This document shows positions 31,561 through 43,673 of a DNA stretch of 64,000 nucleotides, one piece after another. The DNA lies in NCBI GenBank assembly GCA_035610835.1, contig CM069454.1:1551117-1615116 (forward strand). Direction: 5' to 3'. Position 1 is the first letter of the stretch. Every line of letters starts with the position of its first letter. Under the pieces are notes generated by a model. The model had not been told where the DNA came from, did not search any database, and saw nothing but the letters and a program-made list of their open reading frames with translations. The translations under genes were made by a program, and so were the position numbers. The DNA comes from Ophiura sarsii. Taxonomy: Eukaryota > Echinodermata > Ophiuroidea > Amphilepidida > Ophiuridae.

Positions 31561-32396
31561 TATGTAATATTATTAAACTAAATATTAAAGACATGAAAAT
31601 AGACTATAGACGGCTGTAAGATTCGAACCCACGACATTAACGATAAAGGTAAAAATAATACAACGCGCTAACCAACTGAGCTAATCGATCGGTCAAATGA
31701 AAACACATTTTCCAGAATAATAGTAGTAAGCTCGGTGGTAAAGTATGAATAATGGTAAAGGTAAAACGTTGCCCGCTCCTCATTGAAATAACACGCAATG
31801 GAACGATTTACCATTGTTAAATAAAAGAATAAGTATATATTATACGTTGATTACACGTGCTTTTGTATGAAGGTAAATCGTAACGATTTACCATTGACCA
31901 CATTGACCCACGTGCAATTTATGTTTATACATACTTTGCGTCATGTTTAATAGTTAACGTTTTATTCATTTCTTGAGACAAAATGGATTCGTATTATGGT
32001 TTTGATATGATATATATTGAATTTATAATGCCGCAAATATAAATGTATTAAGTAACCATAATAACACAAATAATATAAGTGAACTACTATTAGCCAAAAA
32101 TAACATGCATTATAAAATTTGAAACACGATTTATACCTGTTGTCTGTGTCCGAAATGCTTTAATATATTAATATATTATTACAAATTCAGAGTTATAGAT
32201 TTTCCGGAATATATCGCTACTCTGAGTTTATATATTATTAGGTATATCAGTGAGATGGTACGATGTTCATTATGAAAGACATTAATAACATTAATAGGTC
32301 TAAACAATCAAGCTAAAGGTATTCATATTCATCTATCCATGATCTATCAGGCATTCAGGGCTATACGATATGTGCATTATGTGACCGTTCCCTAAA
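31235..32396. mobile_element. Nested element with 16-bp perfect inverted ends
   Basis: TTTAGGGAACGGTCAC at 31235-31250 is matched exactly in inverse at 32381-32396. The 1.16-kb interior is AT-rich and non-coding. It includes the tRNA-like sequence (31609-31690, minus strand) and a near-perfect palindrome GGTAAATCGTAACGATTTAC(C) at about 31872. The left end is also present at 32965-32980 in the second ~360-bp copy. Confidence 0.7.
31609..31690 (-). pseudogene. tRNA-like sequence with A and B boxes (tRNA pseudogene or SINE head)
   Basis: On the minus strand TTAGCTCAGTTGGTTAGCGC (A box, about 31664-31683) is followed by GTGGGTTCGAATCTTAC (T arm with B box GGTTCGAATCT, about 31616-31632). The T arm folds with a 5-bp stem. 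The stretch between the D arm and T arm is about 31 nt and I see no clean anticodon stem. The acceptor ends (GATCGAT and AGCCGTC) do not pair. It therefore carries a plausible RNA polymerase III internal promoter but not a functional tRNA. No CCA or poly-T terminator is obvious. Confidence 0.65.
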
Positions 32397-32937
32397 TGTT
32401 TTTTGATTTTATTCTTCTTTATTGTGATTATAGTTGTAGACAATCCCGAAAAAGCGCGCGAAATTTTATTAGATTTGCTTATATAATAACAGATTTATGG
32501 GCCGAAAACTAAATTAGGTGATTTTCTTAAGCGTTTTTATACACAATCATAGAAAAAAAGGTGTTCGAACACTGACCCTAATTGCCATGCTTGGACCATA
32601 ACAGGCACGCTATTTGACACACGTGAAAATCAAAACTTGTTTCTGGTAGCCTGAAGTATCCCCTTAATCACATCCCTCCCCCTTCCTCACCGATCAATGT
32701 TGCGATGCCCTGTGCTGATAGTGGGCAAATTGTGGGATTCAACATTGATCAGGGGGAAGGGGGAATACTTTACATTACACCTACAAAGTGTTCGAACATA
32801 TGTTTCTAACATTGTCTGAGGTTTCTTAAATATGCGGTATCATGTATCACGGTATTCATCATAACTTACGAACCACTCTTTCGATTTCAACGAGATTTAC
32901 ATATTTTTTACTCACACAATGTGCAATACATTGTGAC

Positions 32938-33300
32938 AAGATGGTTGCATTTGACAGATTACTTTTTAGGGAACGGACACTTGTATCAACTTTTTTAACC
33001 CATTTCAACGCATAAATACCATTTAAAGCGATACGCATAAGACGAACACGGTGAATGTGTATATAAATGTTGCACAAATAATTATGTAAAGTAAACAATG
33101 ATATTACTTACAATAATTACGAACTATATAACCACATAAATACAGTAAACAAATAAAGAAATAAAGAAATACATAAAAAAATGGTTCAGAAAATAAGGGA
33201 AAGAAAGAATGAAAGAACATATTATATAAAGAAATAAAGAGAGATTGGAAAGGCACCAACGAAAAATTGAAAGTTGACAAAATGAATGCAACAAATAGAT
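32938..33300 (+). repeat. ~360-bp repeat, second copy
   Basis: Diverged copy of 31203-31560, lying outside the right arm of the 2.05-kb element. It ends abruptly at AACAAATAGATAG, where a MITE fragment begins. Confidence 0.88.
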
Positions 33301-33303
33301 AGT

Positions 33304-33422
33304 AGGCATGCTTGTACTTATTTGAATGCATTTTCATGGTGACTCCAAATATGGTGAAGAAATTCAATAATGTTGATATTTATGAAACACTTCAATGTTA
33401 ATGTTAAAACTGTCGTCTGCAG
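33304..33422 (-). mobile_element. MITE 'CTTTCCACGCG' family, left piece of a split copy
   Basis: Reverse-oriented middle part of the MITE (GCTTGTACTTATTTGAATGC, CCAAATATGGTGA, then GTCGTCTGCAG). It runs to CGTCTGCAG at 33414-33422. The rest of the same MITE end continues at 46219 after the 12.8-kb satellite unit. The other MITE terminus is missing. Confidence 0.82.
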
Positions 33423-33573
33423 AGTTAGGTGCGGTATTACAGTTTTTTTTAAGGGCCTTGGCTATTAGGAGCTATTTATGTGTATATTATATATTCTAAC
33501 AGTAGCCCTTTTTTGCTAAATGTAACGAGATTTTTGTTACTATTATACATGTATATGTATAGGGATCGTATAT

Positions 33574-36500
33574 TAGCTATCGCTATCAGCTAAAGGGGTA
33601 CCCCTAACAAAAGTAATGTTTAGCTTATATTAGCTACCCCTATCTGCTAATGGGCTATCTTGATTTTATATTTTTTTCCCTGGAAAACGTAGCTATTGAG
33701 CTATCAGCTATCCCAACCCGTTAGCTTATATTAGCTACCCCTATCTGCTAATGGGCTATCTTGATTTTATTTTATTTTTTCCCCTGGAAATCGTAGCTAT
33801 TGAGCTATCAGCTATCACAACCCGTTAGCTTATATTAGCTACCCCTATCTGCTAATGGGCTATCTTGATTTTATTTTATTTTTTCCCTGGAAATCGTAGC
33901 TATTGAGCTATCAGCTATCACAACCCGTTAGCTTATATTAGCTACCCCTCTCTGCTAATGGGCTATCTTGATTTTATATTTTTTCCCTGGAAATCGTAGC
34001 TATTGAGCTATCAGCTATCACAACGCGTTAGCTTATATTAGCTACCCCTATCTGCTAATGGGCTATCTTGATTTTATATTTTTTCCCCCTGGAAAACGTA
34101 GCTATTGAGCTATCAGCTATCACAACCCGTTAGCTTATATTAGCTACCCCTATCTGCTAATGGGCTATCTTGATTCTATATATTTTCCCCCTGGAAATCG
34201 TAGCTATTAAGCTATCAGCTATCACAACCCGTTAGCTTATATTAGCTACCCCTATCTGCTAATGGGCTATCTTGATTTTATATTTTTTTCCCCTGGAAAT
34301 CGTAGCTATTGAGCTCTCAGCTATCACAACCCGTTAGCTTATATTAGCTACCCCTATCTGCTAATGGGCTATTATCTTGATTTTATATTTTTTCCCCTGG
34401 AAATCGTAGCTATTGAGCTATCAGCTATCACAACGCGTTAGCTTATATTAGCTACCCCTATCTGCTAATGAGCTATCTTGATTTTATATTTGTTCCCCCT
34501 GGAAAACGTAGCTATTGAGCTATCAGCTATCACAACCCGTTAGCTTATATTAGCTACCCCTATCTGCTAATGGGCTATCTTGATTTTATATTTTTTTCCC
34601 TGGAAATCGTAGCTATTGAGCTATCAGCTATCACAACCCGTTAGCTTATATTAGCTACCCCTATCTGCTAATGGGCTATTATCTTGATTTTATATTTTTT
34701 CCCCTGGAAATCGTAGCTATTGAGCTATCAGCTATCACAACGCGTTAGCTTATATTAGCTACCCCTATCTGCTAATGGGCTATCTTGATTTTATTTATTT
34801 TTTCCCTGGAAATCGTAGCTATTGAGCTATCAGCTATCACAACGCGTTAGCTTATATTAGCTACCCCTATCTGCTAATGAGCTATCTTGATTTTATATTT
34901 GTTCCCCCTGGAAAACGTAGCTATTGAGCTATCAGCTATCACAACGCGTTAGCTTATATTAGCTACCCCTATCTGCTAATGGGCTATCTTGATTTTATTT
35001 TATTTTTTCCCTGGAAAACGTAGCTATTGAGCTATCAGCTATCACAACCCGTTAGCTTATATTAGCTACCCCTATCTGCTAATGGGCTATCTTGATTTTA
35101 TATTTTTTCCCCTGGAAATCGTAGCTATTGAGCTATCAGCTATCACAACGCGTTAGCTTATATTAGCTACCCCTATCTGCTAATGGGCTATCTTGATTTT
35201 ATATTTTTTTCCCCCTGGAAATCGTAGCTATTGAGCTATCAGCTATCACAACGCGTTAGCTTATATTAGCTACCCCTATCTGCTAATGGGCTATCTTGAT
35301 TTTGTTTTATTTTTTCCCTGGAAAACGTAGCTATTGAGCTATCAGCTATCACAACCCGTTCGTTTATATTAGCTACCCCTATCTGCTAATGGGCTATCTT
35401 GATTTTATATTTTTTTCCCCCTGGAAAACGTAGCTATTGAGCTATCAGCTATCACAACCCGTTAGCTTATATTAGCTACCCCTATCTGCTAATGGGCTAT
35501 CTTTATTTTATATTTTTTCCCACTGGAAAACGTAGCTATTGAGCTATCAGCTATCACAACCCGTTAGCTTATATTAGCTACCCCTATCTGCTAATGGGCT
35601 ATCTTGATTTTATATTTTTCCCTCGAAATCGTAGCTATTGAGCTATCAGCTATCACAACGCGTTAGCTTATATTAGATACCCCCATCTGCTAATGGGCTA
35701 TCTTGATTTTATATTTTTTTCCCCTGGAAAACGTAGCTATTGAGCTATCAGCTATCACAACCCGTTAGCTTATATTAGCTACCCCTATCTGCTAATGGGC
35801 TATCTTTATTTTATATTTTTTCCCCCTGGAAAACGTAGCTATTGAGCTATCAGCTATCACAACCCGTTAGCTTATATTAGCTACCCCTATCTGCTAATGG
35901 GCTATCTTGATTTTATTTTATTTTTTCCCTGGAAATCGTAGCTATTGAGCTATCAGCTATCACAACCCGTTAGCTTATATTAGCTACCCCTCTCTGCTAA
36001 TGGGCTATTTTGATTTTATATTTTTTCCCTGGAAATCGTAGCTATTGAGCTATCAGCTATCACAACGCGTTAGCTTATATTAGCTACCCCTATCTGCTAA
36101 TGGGCTATCTTGATTTTATATTTTTTCCCCCTGGAAAAGGTAGCTATTGAGCTATCAGCTATCACAACCCGTTAGCTTATATTAGCTACCCCTATCTGCT
36201 AATGGGCTATCTTGATTCTATATATTTTTCCCCTGGAAATCGTAGCTATTGAGCTATCAGCTATCACAACCCGTTAGCTTATATTAGCTACCCCTATCTG
36301 CTAATGGGCTATCTTGATTTTATATTTTTTCCCCTGGAAATCGTAGCTATTGAGCTATCAGCTATCACAACCCGTTAGCTTATATTAGCTACCCCTATCT
36401 GCTAATGGGCTATTATCTTGATTTTATTTTTTTTTCCCTGGAAATCGTAGCTATTGAGCTATCAGCTATCACAACGCGTTAGCTTATATTAGCTACCCCT

Positions 36501-39500
36501 ATCTGCTAATGGGCTATCTTGATTTTATATTTTTTTCCCCCTGGAAATCGTAGCTATTGAGCAATCAGCTATCACAACGCGTTAGCTTATATTAGCTACC
36601 CCTATCTGCTAATGGGCTATCTTGATTTTATATTTTTCCCCCTGGAAAACGTAGCTATTGAGCTATCAGCTATCACAACGCGTTAGCTTATATTAGCTAC
36701 CCCTATCTGCTAATGGGCTATCTTGATTTTATTTTTATTTTTTCCCTGGAAAACGTAGCTATTGAGCTATCAGCTATCACAACCCGTTAGCTTATATTAG
36801 CTACCCCTATCTGCTAATGGGCTATCTTGATTTTATATTTTCCCCCCCTGGAAATCGTAGCTATTGAGCTATCAGCTATCACAACGCGTTAGCTTATATT
36901 AGCTACCCCTATCTGCTAATGGGCTATCTTGATTTTATTTTATTTTTTCCCTGGAAAACGTAGCTATTGAGCTATCAGATATCACAACCCGTTAGCTCAT
37001 ATTAGCTACCCCTATCTGCTAATGGGCTATCTTGATTTTATATTTTTTTCCCCTGGAAAACGTAGCTATTGAGCTATCAGCTATCACAACCCGTTAGCTT
37101 ATATTAGCTACCCCTATCTGCTAATGGGCTATCTTTATTTTATAATTTTTTCCCCTGGAAAACGTAGCTATTGAGCTATCAGCTATCACAACCCGTTAGC
37201 TTATATTAGCTACCCCTATCTGCTAATGGGCTATCTTGATTTTATATTTTTTTCCCCTGGAAAACGTAGCTATTGAGCTATCAGCTATCACAACCCGTTA
37301 GCTTATATTAGCTACCCCTATCTGCTAATGGGCTATCTTGATTCTATATATTTTCCCCCTGGAAATCGTAGCTATTAAGCTATCAGCTATCACAACCCGT
37401 TAGCTTATATTAGCTACCCCTATCTGCTAATGGGCTATCTTGATTTTATATTTTTTTTCCCCTGGAAATCGTAGCTATTGAGCTATCAGCTATCACAACC
37501 CGTTAGCTTATATTAGCTACCCCTATCTGCTAATGGGCTATTATCTTGATTTTATATTTTTTCCCCTGGAAATCGTAGCTATTGAGCTATCAGCTATCAC
37601 AACGCGTTAGCTTATATTAGCTATCCCTATCTGCTAATGAGCTATCTTGATTTTATATTTGTTCCCCCTGGAAAACGTAGCTATTGAGCTATCAGCTATC
37701 ACAACCCGTTAGCTTATATTAGCTACCCCTATCTGCTAATGGGCTATCTTGATTTTATATTTTTTTCCCTGGAAATCGTAGCTATTGAGCTATCAGCTAT
37801 CACAACCCGTTAGCTTATATTAGCTACCCCTATCTGCTAATGGGCTATTATCTTGATTTTATATTTTTTCCCCTGGAAATCGTAGCTATTGAGCTATCAG
37901 CTATCCCAACGCGTTAGCTTATATTAGCTACCCCTATCTGCTAATGGGCTATCTTGATTTTATTTATTTTTTCCCTGGAAATCGTAGCTATTGAGCTATC
38001 AGCTATCACAACGCGTTAGCTTATATTAGCTACCCCTATCTGCTAATGAGCTATCTTGATTTTATATTTGTTCCCCCTGGAAAACGTAGCTATTGAGCTA
38101 TCAGCTATCACAACGCGTTAGCTTATATTAGCTACCCCTATCTGCTAATGGGCTATCTTGATTTTATTTTATTTTTTCCCTGGAAAACGTAGCTATTGAG
38201 CTATCAGCTATCACAACCCGTTAGCTTATATTAGCTACCCCTATCTGCTAATGGGCTATCTTGATTTTATATTTTTTTCCCCTGGAAATCGTAGCTATTG
38301 AGCTATCAGCTATCACAACGCGTTAGCTTATATTAGCTACCACTATCTGCTAATGGGCTATCTTGATTTTATATTTTTTTCCCCCTGGAAATCGTAGCTA
38401 TTGAGCTATCAGCTATCACAACGCGTTAGCTTATATTAGCTACCCCTATCTGCTAATGGGCTATCTTGATTTTGTTTTATTTTTTCCCTGGAAAACGTAG
38501 CTATTGAGCTATCAGCTATCACAACCCGTTAGCTTATAATTAGCTACCCCTATCTGCTAATGGGCTATCTTGATTTTATATTTTTTCCCCCTGGAAAACG
38601 TAGCTATTGAGCTATCAGCTATCACAACCCGTTAGCTTATATTAGCTACCCCTATCTGCTAATGGGCTATCTTTATTTTATATTTTTTCCCCCTGGAAAA
38701 CGTAGCTATTGAGCTATCAGCTATCACAACCCGTTAGCTTATATTAGCTACCCCTATCTGCTAATGGGCTATCTTGATTTTATATTTTCCCCTCGAAATC
38801 GTAGCTATTGAGCTATCAGCTATCACAACGCGTTAGCTTATATTAAATACCCCCATCTGCTAATGGGCTATCTTGATTTTATATTTTTTCCCCTGGAAAA
38901 CGTAGCCATTGAGCTATCAGCTATCACAACCCGTTAGATAATATTAGCTACCCCTATCTGCTAATGGGCTATCTTGATTTTATTTTATTTTTCCCCCTGG
39001 AAATCGTAGCTATTGAGCTATCAGCTATCACAACCCGTTAGCTTATATTAGCTACCCCTATCTGCTAATGGGCTATCTTGATTTTATTTTATTTTTTCCC
39101 TGGAAATCGTAGCTATTGAGCTATCAGCTATCACAACGCGTTAGCTTATATTAGCTACCCCTATCTGCTAATGGGCTATCTTGATTTTATATTTTTTTCC
39201 CCTTGGAAATCGTAGCTATTGAGCTATCAGCTATCACAACGCGTTAGCTTATATTAGCTACCCCTATCTGCTAATGGGCTATCTTGATTTTATATTTTTT
39301 CCCCCTGGAAAACGTAGCTATTGAGCTATCAGCTATCACAACCCGTTAGCTTATATTAGCTACCCCTATCTGCTAATGGGCTATCTTTATTTTATATTTT
39401 TTTTCCCTAGAAAACGTAGCTATTGAGCTATCAGCTATCACAACCCGTTAGCTTATATTAGCTACCCCTATCTGCTAATGGGCTATCTTGATTTTATTTT

Positions 39501-42500
39501 ATTTTTTCCCTGGAAATCGTAGCTATTGAGCTATCAGCTATCACAACCCGTTAGCTTATATTAGCTACCCCTCTCTGCTAATGGGCTATCTTGATTTTAT
39601 ATTTTTTCCCTGGAAATCGTAGCTATTGAGCTATCAGCTATCACAACGCGTTAGCTTATATTAGCTACCCCTATCTGCTAATGGGCTATCTTGATTTTAT
39701 ATTTTTTCCCCCTGGAAAACGTAGCTATTGAGCTATCAGCTATCACAACCCGTTAGCTTATATTAGCTACCCCTATCTGCTAATGGGCTATCTTGATTCT
39801 ATATATTTTTCCCCTGGAAATCGTAGCTATTGAGCTATCAGCTATCACAACCCGTTAGCTTATATTAGCTACCCCTATCTGCTAATGGGCTATCTTGATT
39901 TTATATTTTTTTCCCTGGAAATCGTAGCTATTGAGCTATCAGCTATCACAACCCGTTAGCTTATATTAGCTACCCCTATCTGCTAATGGGCTATTTTTAT
40001 TTTATATTTTTTCCCCCTGGAAAACGTAGCTATGGAGCTATCAGCTATCACAACCCGTTAGCTTATATTAGCTACCCCTATCTGCTAATGGGCTATCTTG
40101 ATTTTATATTTTCCCCTCGAAATCGTAGCTATTGAGCTATCAGCTATCACAACGCGTTAGCTTATATTAAATACCCCCATCTGCTAATGGGCTATCTTGA
40201 TTTTATATTTTTTTCCCCTGGAAAACGTAGCCATTGAGCTATCAGCTATCACAACCCGTTAGCTTATATTAGCTACCCCTATCTGCTAATGGGCTATCTT
40301 GATTTTATTTTATTTTTCCCCCTGGAAATCGTAGCTATTGAGCTATCAGCTATCACAACCCGTTAGCTTATATTAGCTACCCCTATCTGCTAATGGGCTA
40401 TCTTGATTTTATTTTATTTTTTCCCTGGAAATCGTAGCTATTGAGCTATCAGCTATCACAACGCGTTAGCTTATATTAGCTACCCCTATCTGCTAATGGG
40501 CTATCTTGATTTTATATTTTTTTCCCCTTGGAAATCGTAGCTATTGAGCTATCAGCTATCACAACGCGTTAGCTTATATTAGCTACCCCTATCTGCTAAT
40601 GGGCTATCTTGATTTTATATTTTTTCCCCCTGGAAAACGTAGCTATTGAGCTATCAGCTATCACAACCCGTTAGCTTATATTAGCTACCCCTATCTGCTA
40701 ATGGGCTATCTTTATTTTATATTTTTTTCCCCTGGAAAACGTAGCTATTGAGCTATCAGCTATCACAACCCGTTAGCTTATATTAGCTACCCCTATCTGC
40801 TAATGGGCTATCTTGATTTTATTTTATTTTTTCCCTGGAAATCGTAGCTATTGAGCTATCAGCTATCACAACCCGTTAGCTTATATTAGCTACCCCTCTC
40901 TGCTAATGGGCTATCTTGGTTTTATATTTTTTCCCTGGAAATCGTAGCTATTGAGCTATCAGCTATCACAACGCGTTAGCTTATATTAGCTACCCCTATC
41001 TGCTAATGGGCTATCTTGATTTTATATTTTTTCCCCCTGGAAAACGTAGCTATTGAGCTATCAGCTATCACAACCCGTTAACTTATATTAGCTACCCCTA
41101 TCTGCTAATGGGCTATCTTGATTCTATATATTTTTCCCCTGGAAATCGTAGCTTTTGAGCTATCAGCTATCACAACCCGTTAGCTTATATTAGCTACCCC
41201 TATCTGCTAATGGGCTATCTTGATTTTATATTTTTTTCCCTGGAAATCGTAGCTATTGAGCTATCAGCTATCACAACCCGTTAGCTTATATTAGCTACCC
41301 CTATCTGCTAATGGGCTATTATCTTGATTTTATATTTTTTTCCCCTGGAAATCGTAGCTATTGAGCTATCAGCTATCACAACGCGTTAACTTATATAAGC
41401 TACCCCTATCTGCTAATGGGCTATCTTGATTTTATATTTCCCCCCCCTGGAAATCGTAGCTATTGAGCTATCAGCTATCACAACGCGTTAGCTTATATTA
41501 GCTACCCCTATCTGCTAATGGGCTATCTTGATTTTATATTTTTCCCCCTGGAAAACGTAGCTATTGAGCTATCAGCTATCACAACGCGTTAGCTTATATT
41601 AGCTACCCCTATCTGCTAATGGGCTATCTTGATTTTATTTTATTTTTTCCCTGGAAAACGTAGCTATTGAGCTATCAGCTATCACAACCCGTTAGCTTAT
41701 ATTAGCTACCCCTATCTGCTAATGGGCTATCTTGATTTTATATTTTTTTCCCCTGGAAATCGTAGCTTTTGAGCTATCAGCTATCACAACGCGTTAGCTT
41801 ATATTAGCTACCCCTATCTGCTAATGGGCTATCTTGATTTTATATTTTTTCCCCCTGGAAATCGTAGCTATTGAGCTATCAGCTATCACAACGCGTTAGC
41901 TTATATTAGCTACCCCTATCTGCTAATGGGCTATCTTGATTTTATTTTTCCCCTGGAAAACGTAGCTATTGAGCTATCAGATATCACAACCCGTTAGCTT
42001 ATATTAGCTACCCCTATCTGCTAATGGGCTATCTTGATTTTATATTTTTTCCCCTGGAAAACGTAGCTATTGAGCTATCAGCTATCACAACCCGTTAGCT
42101 TATATTAGCTACCCCTATCTGCTAATGGGCTATCTTTATTTTATAATTTTTTCCCCTGGAAAACGTAGCTATTGAGCTATCAGCTATCACAACCCGTTAG
42201 CTTATATTAGCTACCCCTATCTGCTAATGGGCTATCTTGATTGTATATTTTTTTCCCCTGGAAAACTGTAGCTATTGAGCTATCAGCTATCACAACGCGT
42301 TAGCTTATATTAGCTACCCCTATCTGCTAATGGGCTATCTTTATTTTATATTTTGTCCCTCGAAATCGTAGCTATTGAGCTATCAGCTATCACAACCCGT
42401 TAGCTTATATTAGCTACCCCTATCTGCTAATGGGCTATCTTTATTTTATATTTTGTCCCTCGAAAACTGTAGCTATTGAGCTATCAGCTATCACAACCCG

Positions 42501-43075
42501 TAAGCTTATATTAGCTACCCCTATCTGCTAATGAGCTATCTTTATTTTATATTTTTTTCCCTCGAAAACTTAGCGATTGAGCTATCAACTATCACAACCC
42601 GTTAGCTTATATTAGCTACCCCTATCTGCTAATGGGCTATCTTTATTTTATATTTTCCCCTCTAAAACGTAGCTATTGAGCTATCAGCTATCACAACCCG
42701 TTAGCTTATATTAGCTACCCCTATCTGCTAATAGGCTATTTTTATTTTTTATTTTTTCCCTCGAAAACTTAGCTATTGAGCTATCAGCTATCACAACCCG
42801 TTAGCTTATATTAGCTACCCCTATCTGCTAATGGGATATCTTTATTTTATATTTTTTTTCACTCGAAAACGTTGCTATTGAGCTATCAGCTATCACTATA
42901 TTAGCTACCCCTATCTGCTAATGGGCTAGGCCTATCTTTATTATATATTTTTTCCCTCATTGAAAACTTAGCTATTGCGGCTATCAGCTATCACAACCCC
43001 TTAGCTTATATCAGCTACACCTATCTGCTAATGGGCTATCTTTATTTTATATTTTTTCCTCATTGAAAACTGTTA
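33574..43075 (+). repeat. ~102-bp TAGCTA satellite, about 92 copies
   Basis: The unit runs GTTAGCTTATATTAGCTACC, CCTATCTGCTAATGGGCTATC, TTGATTTTATATTTTTTCCCC, TGGAAATCGTAGCTATTGAGC and TATCAGCTATCACAACCC, 100-104 bp. Homogeneity is high except at the right end, where units decay (from about 42,300). Variation is concentrated in the length of the T/C tract and in AAATCG/AAACG and CCCG/CGCG alternatives. Private variants (TGATTCTATATA, GGCTATTATCTTG, GAGCTATCTTG, ATTAAATACCCCC) recur at fixed spacings of about 3169 bp and 1324 bp, showing higher-order duplication. Confidence 0.97.
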
Positions 43076-43077
43076 CG

Positions 43078-43144
43078 AAAGGTTTCCGAAAAATCTGTTG
43101 TTCGATAATAATTATGGTAAATTATGGCCGCGTAGAAAGTGTTA
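43078..43144 (+). mobile_element. MITE end fragment
   Basis: GAAAGGTTTCCGAAAAATCT through GGCCGCGTAGAAAGTGTTA matches the right end of the MITE at 15005-15253. It is truncated at the left where the satellite stops. Confidence 0.7.
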
Positions 43145-43354
43145 TCATGCATATTAAGAATTTTAAAGAACGACCAATCGTGTGTTCCGGGATCGATTTG
43201 ATGTTTTAACGCTTAATAAGGGTTTAAATTTCTATGGCTTCTAACACCAAGTTAAAAACACCAACAATGTGATGTTTAAACTCTTAACATGCTTTTAATA
43301 CCGGTTTAAACGTCATTGGCTTCCTACACCAAAGTTATATCAAATGTAACCACC

Positions 43355-43583
43355 TTAACACTTTCCACGCGACAGGCAGCTGCAGACGACATTCCAAAAT
43401 GTTGTCAAAATTGTTGTATTTCATTACCATATTTGGAATCACCGTGAGAAATGCATTGAAATAAGTACAAACATGCTTTGTGTTTGGTCAGTAATCTTTG
43501 AGATAGACTTTGAAAATTATGAAAGGTTTCTGAAAAATCTCTTTTGTGTATGGTAAAAATAATAGCCGCGTGGAAAGCGTTAA
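43355..43583 (+). mobile_element. MITE 'CTTTCCACGCG' family, full copy
   Basis: TTAACACTTTCCACGCGACA at the left end and GCCGCGTGGAAAGCGTTAA at the right end; internal GCTGCAGACGAC and TTGAAATAAGTACAAACATG as in the other copies. It lies between the two satellite families. Flanks 43160-43200 and 43615-43660 (AAGAACGACC..TG.TGTG.T) look like diverged copies of one sequence. Confidence 0.88.
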
Positions 43584-43673
43584 AAGGTGTTTACATTTTT
43601 ACATTTTATTGGCTTTTTTAAGAACGACCCTTGATGTGTTTGGGAAACGATCAAGTTAATGTTTTATCTTATA

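Larger units (their letters stand above)
30808..32858. mobile_element. 2.05-kb element with ~317-bp terminal inverted repeats
   Basis: Both ends read inward as TGAATACCGTGATACATGAT; the inverted match continues to about 31128 on the left and 32542 on the right, with few differences. Each arm contains the palindrome GTGTTCGAACAC (or its decayed form) near both its start and its end, and an internal imperfect hairpin built from CCCCCTGATCAATGTTG and its complement (about 30915-30990). It is inserted at codon HSFRIGAAT of the tyrosine recombinase. The interior holds a second inverted-repeat element and a tRNA-like sequence but no transposase. No target duplication is evident. Confidence 0.88.

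Noticed and set aside
31609..31690. A functional tRNA gene
   Set aside because: A and B boxes are good but the acceptor ends do not pair and no clean anticodon arm is visible.
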